The notes under the pieces: generated by a model
The model's database searches: none
What the model saw: the letters and a program-made list of their open reading frames with translations, nothing else
What the model was told of the DNA's origin: nothing
Source of the DNA: Adiantum capillus-veneris
Lineage: Eukaryota > Streptophyta > Polypodiopsida > Polypodiales > Pteridaceae
Length of the DNA stretch: 64,000 nt
Direction: 5' to 3'
Assembly (NCBI GenBank): GCA_014529385.2
Contig: CM043955.1
Coordinates: forward strand, 142,462,140 to 142,526,139
Shown: positions 42,763 through 51,930 of the stretch, piece after piece
Position numbering within the stretch: position 1 is the stretch's first letter
Layout: each line of letters begins with the position of its first letter
Program-made: the position numbers and the translations under genes

Positions 42763-44145
42763 TCATGGAGAGCGAGAGAGAACAGATGTTGCCGCAGCAG
42801 CAAGACAGGCTATCTTCGAGGCTGGCTTGGATGGGGAGTAATCCACATCCGAGCGTCCTCTAGATAGGCGAGACTGCAGTGAGTGCCTGGCCCAAGCCCA
42901 AGCAGAGCAAGCCGTGCGTAAAGCAACCTCCTCTGTCCAGGAGTCCTCATGAATGTATACATAGCAAGGCAAACACTGCGTATCAGCAAAAAAGTACACC
43001 ACAATGTGCCTACATACTGCTGAGTCTGGGGGTGTCACCGCAAACTTGGCCAGTGGCCACAAAGTCTGCAGCAAATCTGTAACTCCAAGTTCTCCCATGA
43101 TGTGAGAGAACTCGAGAATCTGTGTATGCAACCATCCCACCACTGAGTCGAGGGACCACTCTGTCTCGGTCCTACCACAGAGGGGGAAGGAGAAACCAAA
43201 TGCTGAGTCCAAGGCCTCTGTCCCCCTAGCGGCGAGGAACAAAGCATGGACCCTGAAGCAGGCTGCCTCGTGGTCTGCTGTGGAATCGCCGAGAAAGTGA
43301 GTGAACCCGTAATCAAAGAAATCCTAGCGGCGTCGGAGGTCAATGCTCGTCAGACCCCGAGGGATAGCTGCAAGGGGAGATGTCTGAATCTGCAGAGGGG
43401 GCTGCAAGAAGGGCTGACCCTCTCTCACTAGGCGACTCGTGGCAAAGGCGCTGTCAAGAGATCTCCTAGCCGCCGGCGAGGGACCAGTCTACTGAGTCGA
43501 CTGTGGTACTGAAGCAAGAGGAGGGGGAGAAGGAGCTGGGGGGGGGGGGGGGGGGGGGGGGGGCGGAGGAGAAGAAAAGCGGGGTGGGGCGACAGAGACA
43601 GGGGGGTGAGGTGGGGAGTGGACAGGAGTAGAGGGCGGGGGGGGGGGGGGGGGATGAGGAGGAGGAAGGGAACTCTGAAGGTGGGGCGGCTGGTGAGGGT
43701 GAAGCGGAGGTGGAGGCTGGTGTAAGGGGCTCCTCCTGCTTAAGAGGACCAAAGAGGTTACTCGTGGAAACCCACTGCTGCTGAGTAGGCACCTGAGGGC
43801 CACTCTGAGTGCCAGGTTGTCGCTGTGGCCCCTGGCGTCGACAACCACAGGCTTGCTGCCACCCCTCCTCCGCTGGAGCCCCAGGCTCAGAGGGTGGCTC
43901 TGAATTTGTGCACTGTGCCGCTGGCTGTGGCTGCGGCCAGCCTTGGCAGGCTGTGGCTGAGACTGAGGTGCAGGTCGTGGCCTTCTCCGTGGACAGGCCT
44001 TCGCTAGGTGGCCCATCTGTCTACAAATGAAGCACTGGTTCGGGAGACCCGAGTACTCCACACTCTGTCTAAACCAACCCCCACTCACCCGAGGCAGAAG
44101 GATGACCTTCAGGAGCGTGTGGGTATCTCTGACCAAAACTCGAAC
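42763..44145 (-). pseudogene. LINE ORF1, 5'-truncated, proline-rich
   Basis: Frame 43489-44136 begins inside the RNA-binding part ('RQSVEYSGLPNQ') and carries the CCHC knuckle C-F-I-C-R-Q-M-G-H-L-A-K-A-C (43993-44034). It then runs into a Pro-rich tract encoded by C runs on this strand (26 G at 43538-43563 and 17 G at 43637-43653 on the plus strand). Frame 42763-43242 ('PLAKFAVTPPDSAVCRHIVV', 'YVYIHEDSWTEEV') is the C-terminal part. ORF1 binds LINE RNA. The element's own start is missing because the LINE is cut at 44145. Confidence 0.8.
43538..43563. repeat. 26-base G run
   Basis: Uninterrupted G on the plus strand (poly-Pro codons on the minus strand). A second run of 17 G lies at 43637-43653. 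Confidence 0.9.
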
Positions 44146-44154
44146 TCCATAAAC
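44146..44154. repeat. LINE target-site duplication, 5' side
   Basis: TCCATAAAC, same as 40113-40121; matching AAs and TTs next to it make the exact end ambiguous by two bases. Confidence 0.88.
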
Positions 44155-45587
44155 TTGCTTTGTACACTGGACAAGAATGTACTATACCAATGTCTGTAGC
44201 AGCGACATCCTATGAAACCAACTCGCCATCGGCTAGAGAGATCGCCATAGCATGATTGTCTTCAAACAAGATAACTTGTAGCAATCGGCATAGAGGCGCT
44301 TGCATAGCAACCTTCAACAACATATCCGTCAACAACATGGCATCCACCTGCGGTAGTTGATCCTCTAAAGCAAACACCGGCATACCTTCACCTGTAGTCC
44401 CTTCAAAGAGCACTGGAAAAGGCGGAAAGCCTTGCGTACCTTGTATTCTTGCCATAGCTTTAGCAACCAAAACCTGCGCCTCGTCATCTACATCGACCAC
44501 TGGATCAACGAACCCCCAGCCAGCTTCATCGAAGCACTCCTCTTGAGTCAACATAGCCTTTCCATCACAAGGCAAGAGAGAGGGTTGCCCAACCCCCTGG
44601 TCCACAAAAAATGCCTCTTCACCTGCAATCTGTTGCTCTTTGACCACTTTATCGACATGCATAACATCATATGTCTCATACCTTGAGAAAGCAGACTCCG
44701 TTTCCCATGTGCTGTCCGTATCCAAGGCACTGCTATAGCTCGAATACACCTCGGCTTTCTCCACAAAACTCACCGGCTTTGGCACTTCAGCTATCTTCTC
44801 CACTGCTTGTTTTTCGAAAGTCACTTGGTCATGCACATCAGGCGGTACTCGGTAGAATCCTCTCTGTAGCTGCTGAGGCCTCATAGGTCCACACGATATC
44901 CTCTCTACTCGATCTGTCATCATGCCTATCCGCTGCTACCACATGTGCATCAACAAAGGGTCGGATTACCTGAAGCTCTTCCCTAGCAATTGGCCTTGGC
45001 ACCAATGGACTTGCCAGAACCTGCTTTGCCTGTTGCTTCGACTTTAAAACCTTCTTCGTCCTGCTCTCCGCATAGGCTACTGCCTCCTCGTATGTGCACG
45101 GTCCATCTATCTCGACTTTATCTCGTACTTTTACATGCAAGCAGTCCACAAACTTGATCATCTTCAAAAACTTTGCATTTTCTACAGCAGTTACCTTAAC
45201 CAACTTGCTCCATATGGCCTCGAACTCCCACACGAAGGCTCGAAAATCACCGTCAAGGCTTTGCTTTAGGTTGTCCATCATCTGCTTCACTTCACTCCAT
45301 TGCGTGTTGGCCACATATCGGCTTCAGAATGCCGTTTCCAATGTGCTCCAATCCTGTTTTTCTTCATCCTGCAATCCCTCGTACCATACCTTTGCTTTTC
45401 CACGAACCAGGAGCGGGAAAGCTTGGGCCACTCCCTCTTCTCTTGACAAGCCGCTGTCTAGCAAAAAAAGGCCGTAGTCTTGCAGCCACACTTCTCCATC
45501 TTCAACACCTGTAAAAGTCAAAAAACCCGACCATGCCATTCTTGTTAGATCCTGCTCTTCAAACCGCGACACCGTCTTTGACTTCAC
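44155..45587 (-). pseudogene. gag-like ORF of the minus-strand LTR element
   Basis: Minus-strand frames 45324-45587, 44838-45314 and 44210-44923 join with small frameshifts. The first reads like a retrotransposon gag N-terminus ('FEEQDLTRMAWSGFLTFTG', 'FPLLVRGKAKVWYEGL'). The second has the capsid pattern ('QSLDGDFRAFVWEFEAIWSK', 'FLKMIKFVDCLHVKVRDKV'). The third is an acidic unknown tail ('GWGFVDPVVDVDDEAQVLV'). It ends at TAG 44210 but continues open to the LINE and resumes at 40112. No zinc knuckle, protease or RT is seen. Confidence 0.7.
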
Positions 45588-45605
45588 CGAGAAGCATTCA
45601 GTAAC

Positions 45606-45624
45606 TCCTCAATGGGGGCACCAC
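45606..45624 (-). promoter_or_regulatory. putative primer binding site
   Basis: On the minus strand TGGTGCCCCCATTGAGGAG follows the LTR end (CTTTCCA) after four bases. Which tRNA it would pair with is not clear. Confidence 0.5.
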
Positions 45625-45627
45625 TGA

Positions 45628-47553
45628 TGGAAAGGGAGAAGGGGGATCAAACCCAGCACACGCCAAACTGTCTCTCTATAGCCCATGAAATATCTGGCAC
45701 CACTAACCACACAGAAACTCATATGCACACACACTTTTTTGTAAAACTCTACTACCAGGCTCTCCTTTGAGCATCATCGACCACACAAACTCACACATAA
45801 ACACCTCAGCACAACAAGCCCATCAAAAACACCATCATATCCCAACATCAATCGATGCATACAACTCCCCAATCGGTAAATGCACTCACACAGGGAGGCG
45901 AGCACGCCTCAACCACACATACAAGTTGCCCACAGAATCTCTCTACCTCCCTCTTTGCTCACATACACACAATCCCGGAGCCACGGCTACCACGGGCATA
46001 CAGCAAAAAACACGAGGTAGATAATATTGACGGCAAACTCGACAAAAAACCACAACCCAACTATGTATCACATAAACCCAATCAAATACAATGATGGCGA
46101 ATTCGATAGTTGCCGACTTCATAGCGTAATGCTTCATGGAGTTTGATCCTCTCCGCACTGGCGATCTCTTTCCAAACTTTCTCAAAGCAGGTATACTGGC
46201 GGTACTTCTCTTCTACTCACGGCCGAACTCTCCCACTCGTCATGCTTACCCCAACTTGTAGCTGCACAGATCTCGGCCTTTCTCTTCACCTTGGCCTTCT
46301 TTTTCAGCTACTGCATATGACGCCCCGCCATGCTCGCCTCCTTCATGCTGTTCCAAAGCTCCTCCTCTCTAAGTGGCTTCTCGGCCTTATCCTCCTGCTC
46401 ACGCCAAGGTGGCTGCCCCTTAAAGCTTCTGCAGCGTGCCCTTGCTTGTTTGCTGGCGAGCCCTGGCTTAGAGAACCCTTTCTCTACCTCCTTGAGTGTG
46501 CCTCACTATTGGTCAGCCTTTGGCGCTCCTCTGTGACGTCCACTAGCCCGCCATCTCTAGCGGCTCTTTCTTTGCATTGCCCATGAGTCCCTCAGTGGAC
46601 GGCCCGTCCTTTATCTGCTCTGGACGCGCCCCCTCTTCACCTCTTGTGGCACTGCCCTCTTGAGCTCTTTTGCAATATGCACTCCTCACAGCAGGCACCC
46701 CCCTCGGCCATGGCTTCAGCCATTTGAGCCTTCATCTCTTTCTATCTGCAGTTCGTTAATAGCCTGTCACTTGGCATGCAGATAGCGTCTGCTATCCTCC
46801 CAACAGGCGAGCTCTCCCATTTGGCAATCCCGACTTCTCCTAGCCACCTGCCCTTCCTTCACGCTCTCATGCATTCGTCAGCCACCCTGCCCTTGCCATG
46901 CATCCATACAGATGGCGCTCCACCCCTCTCTCTGCCATGCCATGCCCCATTTTATCAACTTGTGCCACCTCCCATGCAACTGACAGTCTTTCCAAGCAAC
47001 TATAGTGCGCTCCCAGTTCTCTGTCGACCACCCATCCTCTCATGCTTGTAGCCCACACCAGCAGCACCTCTATATTGCAGCATTGGTCACTCATCTTCAT
47101 TTTTAATTTTCAGTGGTTAGCTGATCTAAGCCACCTTCGTTTAAAAGACTTGTGTTTGGTCTTCATTCCCACCTCCACCACCACTTTCGGTTGGCCAGTG
47201 AGAAAAACTTCTTTATGGCATGCCTTGTAAAGTACTCTAGTAGGAAAATAAGCTTTGGTGTGGATGACCCCGTGGGACTGCCATGCTTTGACAATAATGT
47301 TTCTCCGATGATGAAATATCCATTGACAGATATGACGACCGCTATGACTATCAAAACTCTTGTGCTGCCACAACGTTCCGAGCAAGGAGCTGTTGAGTAT
47401 CAATCTTCAAGCACATAAAATGCTTTAAACTTGACAAACTAGAGCAACCAGTCTATACATATTGCATGATATCATTGTATGTGATGAAGTCCACCAATCT
47501 CTAGCACTTCTAGACATCCCGACCAATTGAGCTTGAAAAACACCTTTGGTCTG

Positions 47554-47612
<59 letters not shown>

Positions 47613-49249
47613 ACACTCATCAGGGGTGCGCACATGCCATCACACACCCGGCATCACATGCAACAGAACAGAGCAGGAGAAGGGGGGGAAAGAAAATAGC
47701 ACGACAAGAAACGCCCGTTTTCAATGGGGGAACTCACTCCCGGCTCAAAAAAAACACTATAGCCACACTCGGCTTCACAAAATACATAGGGGGAGCGCCC
47801 TCTCGGCCCTCTACAGACAAAAAACCACTCTTGGCTCTTTTCCCTGTGGCTCCCAAGCCTCACGAGGCGACAAAAAGCTCTCAAAATGATAAAAAAGACT
47901 CCTTTATAGAGGGGGAGTACCCATTTTTAGCATGTTTGGCCTCTTTCCGACACGTGGCGAGCTCTTTTATCTCACTCTCTCACTCTCACTCGCTTTGCTC
48001 TGCTCTGTTGCTGTGGGACTTTCCCTTCACATGAGGGGGGAAGACAATAGCGATGTCGCTATTGCCCTCCTCCCCCTCCTCAAATTTTGGCCGCGGGACC
48101 ATCTCCCCACTGGGGCGCCACATCATCATGTCCAACTATCGGACTCCGTCGCCGCTCCGGGCGCACGCCACCGCATTGCCACCACACTCACCAAAACAGC
48201 CCGAATTTTCGCCTGCGGAGCGCCATAGGCGCTCACGCCGTAGCCCACGCTCCAAGCTCTCTTGCTACACACCAAATGGGCCTCACGGCCCTACTCATAT
48301 ATACTTCACTTCCGGCCTGCCTTAGCGCATGTGGGGTTTGACAGCCCGAGAGGCCACAGCCTTAAAATCTTGAAGATAAGCAAAACCACCCTTTTATTTT
48401 TTTTAACCCCCACTTTCTTTTGGTCCTGCCTTTACCAAGCTCCCATATTTTGCTCCCATATCCTATTGCCAAACTGTAAAGCTTGTGTGAGACTCCACTT
48501 TCCCGGCTACAACCACACCTTCTGTATTTGCACTTCAACTTCTCGGCATCCTCGAACCAAAGCCTCCAAAACGGAAAAAAACCATCTGCAATTGTTCACC
48601 ACCCTAATGCTCCCAACTTCATTTCGTTGTATCTGACCGACCGAGAATCCGATTGGCGTGCAGTTGATTCCGACTAACTCCACATGGTGAACGCTCGCAC
48701 CGAGAACCTTGGCGAGGCTCAAAAAACTGCCAAATGGCACACCCTCCAATGCGGCCAAGTGGGCTCAGACCCGCCGGCCACTGGAAAATTTTCAACTGAC
48801 CATAACTTGCTAACCAGAGCTTCGATTCGCAATCTGAAAAGACAGGCATGCTCCATAACTCGAGCCCTACACATGTATACACTGACATCAACCCGGGCCA
48901 CCTGTCCCCAGCTGCCCTGTCCGTCGGGGATCTGCTACACACTTTAGCTTTAAACTGCAATATCTTGAGCACCGGGGCTCCGTTTGACAAGCCTTCTGGA
49001 CCGCTTGGGAAGCACACTGATCACTACATTCTAGGACATAAAACCCACATCTCGGGCACAGTAGGCCACCAACCTTCTTGGCTCTTTGCAGCACACCTTT
49101 GGCCTGAAAAACCACTTCGAGCATACACCTCCGCTATCCTTGGGCTGCCTAGGGCTTTGGTACCTGCCCTAGCCTTTTGCACTGCACTCACATGCTGCCT
49201 CTGTCGGGCACTGACCATCTCCTAGCTTGGACCAACTTTAGCTGCACCA
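45628..49249 (-). repeat. 5' LTR of the minus-strand gag-only element (outer 1.7 kb unpaired)
   Basis: The part 45628-47555 matches 37535-39464. Then comes a CT tract (about 47557-47608) and 47609-49249, which on the minus strand has a TATA box near 47900 and starts TGGTGCAGC. The outer part has no partner at the other end, so its inclusion rests on the CAACGT match and on the frame continuity of the flanking coding sequence. Frames inside are not convincing genes. Confidence 0.6.
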
Positions 49250-49253
49250 ACGT

Positions 49254-49645
49254 CATGTGTACAAAAATGGTTACCTGACTAGGGTGCCAATGCACTGATT
49301 GAATCTCATATTGCTCCTTGAAGGCGTAATTCTCAGGAAAATCAACAACTGAGACAACAATATCATCTAGATACCAAAGTAGACAATTCTTGAATTGTTA
49401 TCCTTGCCATCAAGCTACATAGTTTTGAGTGATGAAGAGCTTCAACTTGGTCTTCAAGAGTCGCAGAAACTCCCAGCACTACATTTCTTGATGCAAAAGA
49501 TCTTTTCTTTTTTTATTTTTCCATGCTTGTATTTTGCTTCTACATATGCAAATACTTTCATAGTAACACTCTTACCTAGCTTTGCTTTCTCCAAGCAACA
49601 TAATTCTAACCTCTGGATTCCACATATCATACAATCTCCCATCAT
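49254..49645 (-). pseudogene. unrecognised coding sequence, upstream part, interrupted by the LTR element
   Basis: The minus strand reads 'DIVVSVVDFPENYAFKEQYE' and 'HWHPSQVTIFVHM' at about 49255-49362, and an open frame 'KAKLGKSVTMKVFAYVEAKY' at 49454-49645. One or two stops or shifts lie between. It continues at 37528 downward. No family is recognised. Confidence 0.45.
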
Positions 49646-50139
49646 GCATTCTCTGCTGGGAAAATTGCATCTGTTGGCTTTTATGGATTCACATCACACA
49701 TTCAAAGGTGTCACACAAATGTGGGGGTCAATTCTCTGTTCAAAGCCGCTAATGTTCTCGCATGTGGCACAAATACTGCATGGAAAGTCGCAACCCGTAT
49801 CATGCAGCCCAAAGGCACGAGAGCGCATGTGGTTCAATGAGTTCTTTTAAAAAAGACATTTGCACATGTTATTTGCAACATCATGTGTATCTATCCTTCA
49901 GCCGGCTACAAAAGAATGGCTTCAGCATCTCAAACATTCTCATGTCAATCTTGCAATTTGGATGTTTTCTTTGAATCTATGAAAGAGCTTAGCCTACAAT
50001 ATCCATATTTGATCAATATGTTTACTTAGCATAAATGAATCCAAACAAGAATATACAGATTGCTACCTAGGACATGCGGCATGTTCATGAAAACAAATCA
50101 AAGTGTGAAATAACACATTCAACATACTAACATGCATGT
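49646..50139. other. no gene seen
   Basis: AT-rich sequence with short frames only. Confidence 0.5.
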
Positions 50140-50365
50140 AACAGGGTGTGTTGACTACCATATATAGTGTTTTCATTGGCATAATACTAGTATGCTAACT
50201 AGCGTACTTAGTGTGTCAACAAGCACATGTAAATAGAATAGCATGTGTGCTAACGAGCATACATGGTGTGCTAACTAGCATACAAGGTATGCTAACAAGC
50301 ATAGCATGTATGCTAACTAGCATGGATAATTTTTTGATCAGCATATCCAGTATGCTAACTAGCAT

Positions 50366-50505
50366 ACTAGCTATACTAATAAGCATAATCAGTGTGTTGT
50401 TTTGCATATGAGGTATGCTAAACTACATAGAATGTGTGCTAGCATAATATAATGTGTGCTCATATGCAAAACAACACAATGATTATGCTTTTTAGTATAG
50501 CTAGT
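50366..50505. repeat. 46-bp inverted repeat, two mismatches
   Basis: Arms 50366-50411 and 50460-50505, loop of 48 bp. Confidence 0.9.
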
Positions 50506-50565
50506 ATGCTATACTAACAAGCACACATTCTATGTAGTTTAGCATACCTCATATGCAAAACAACA
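50395..50565. repeat. 46-bp perfect inverted repeat overlapping the previous one
   Basis: Arms 50395-50440 and 50520-50565 are exact reverse complements. The left arm shares 50395-50411 with the other hairpin, so the two folds exclude each other. The arm sequence TATGCTAAACTACATAG recurs directly at about 50577. Confidence 0.93.
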
Positions 50566-50870
50566 TAGAATGTGTGTATGCTAAACTACATAGAATGTGT
50601 GCTAAGTATGATAACTAGCATGGACTAGGTTTTGACCAACATACCCTGAATGCTAACAAGAATAATATGTGTATTGATTAGCATACTAATTATGTAGATG
50701 ATCATACTTAGCATTGTAATTAGCATACTAGGTATGATAACAAGCATAGAATGTGCTAACCAGCATACCCATTATGCCTATCATACTAGCTAGCATACTA
50801 GGAAAGGTAGCTAGCATACTCATTATGCCAAACAACATACTCAGTATGCTAGTTTGCATAATAGGAACGA

Positions 50871-51378
50871 TAACTGTGGGTGGGGTTTTCTAACCTCACT
50901 CTTATCTTATTGCAGATATAGCAAGAACCACGAACACAATTGTCAATCCATGGGATGAAGCTGACTCGCTAGTGCATGGAGGCTACAAGAGGGTGTCAAT
51001 CTCTAGAAAAACAACAGACAACTCGCATCTAACTCAAGCTACACTCAAATGACCTAAGTCATCAAAAGCTAGTCGCTAACCGCAAGCAAACAATGATCGT
51101 TACAGCGTCAACAAATGACATTCGAATGCTATAAAACTTCTAGGACAAGTAAGACCGAAGTATATATGCTTATGGTCTCAAATATCACTTTCAAAGAGTG
51201 GCAAAAAATGAAATTATTAACTAGTCGTTTTTTACCTCGAATGCATCTAAATGCTTAGCAATGATGACCCAATAGACCCAACCTATACTTACTTTGTGGT
51301 TTCCTAAAATAAATTCCTATGATGTCAAATGCTACAATTTATCATGATATGCTTATGTCAATGCGTAGAGCTCTTACC
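50871..51378. other. no gene seen
   Basis: Short frames only; flank of the LTR at 51379. Confidence 0.5.
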
Positions 51379-51714
51379 TGTGGTTGCAAAGCAACAGACG
51401 GCACTGCAATGTGACAACCGACAAGGGAGATAAAAGTAGGAGAAGGAGAGAGGAGAGCGTTGTAAGCTCACGCTGTGTATTTCATTATCCAAAACTTAAT
51501 AAAAACTTTACAAATTTAGCTTTTATACCTTAGCCAAGGTTTCTTAGGTCAAAAACTAGTAACTGATACAATCTAGAAGCTTATAGCTCCGGCTCATAGA
51601 TTACAATATCCACTCATCAAATAGGAGTTACAATATTCCCGATTTATCGATAGAATAAGTGTTTTTACAATGAAGCTCCAAAAAAATGTTACATGGGTTA
51701 GCTTGTTGCTAACA
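51379..51714 (-). repeat. probable 3' LTR of the minus-strand unit
   Basis: On the minus strand it starts TGTTAGCAACAAGC right after a polypurine tract, has a TATAAAAG box at about 51525, and ends ...GCAACCACA near 51379. Length about 336 bp. No partner LTR is in the window, so the far end is tentative. Confidence 0.6.
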
Positions 51715-51728
51715 TTCCCCCCCTCCTT
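51715..51728 (-). promoter_or_regulatory. polypurine tract
   Basis: Minus strand AAGGAGGGGGGGAA directly before the LTR start TG. Confidence 0.75.
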
Positions 51729-51930
51729 GACTGTGTCCTCCCTTGACACAGTTTCATGGACTGAAGTAGTCTTCGGGTTGACTGGTTGGCAAGGCGGTCT
51801 TTAAGTGCTTGAAGAGATTTTTGATATCGGATGCACCGTTATTTCTCAGGGACTTGCAAAAATTGAATGGTAACTCTATTCTTTAGTTCTATTGTTGAAT
51901 ATCCGATGAACCTTGTAATTAAATTGCTGA

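Larger units (their letters stand above)
40122..44145 (-). mobile_element. LINE (non-LTR retrotransposon), 5'-truncated and internally deleted
   Basis: On the minus strand: partial ORF1 with a CCHC knuckle, ORF2 with endonuclease and RT C-terminal parts, a zf-RVT zinc module, a 3' tail and a 10-base poly(A) (plus-strand T run 40122-40131). A 9-bp duplication TCCATAAAC flanks it exactly. Between endonuclease and RT thumb about the whole RT palm is missing. It inserted in the same orientation into the gag-like ORF of the LTR element. Confidence 0.92.
37535..49249 (-). mobile_element. gag-only LTR retroelement on the minus strand, hosting a LINE
   Basis: Direct repeats of about 1.93 kb (37535-39464 and 45628-47555, very similar) behave as LTRs of a minus-strand element: a primer-site-like sequence and gag start follow the right copy. 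The right copy appears to extend to 49249, giving a minus-strand LTR start TGGTGCAGC, with a TATA box (CTATAAAGG, about 47900) in the extra part. CAACGT occurs at 37529-37534 and 49248-49253, so ACGT outside both ends is a possible 4-bp duplication. The left copy lacks the extra 1.7 kb. No protease, RT or integrase is found. Confidence 0.7.
50140..50870. repeat. degenerate minisatellite, core TATGCTAACTAGCATAC
   Basis: Dozens of variants of a partly palindromic core (GCTAACTAGCATAC, GCTAACAAGCATA), every 15-25 bp. Two long inverted repeats are embedded at 50366-50565. Confidence 0.9.

Noticed and set aside
48053-49225. Several 78-132-codon frames at 48-49.2 kb
   Set aside because: GC-rich non-coding LTR-like sequence; overlapping frames on both strands and no recognised motif.
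49238-49253. A secure 5-bp target duplication for the 37535-49249 element
   Set aside because: The shared CAACGT overlaps the expected LTR end, leaving only ACGT outside both ends, so I list it as possible rather than proven.
50140-50870. CRISPR-like regular repeats
   Set aside because: Units are degenerate, partly palindromic and without constant repeat-spacer lengths; the context is plant DNA.
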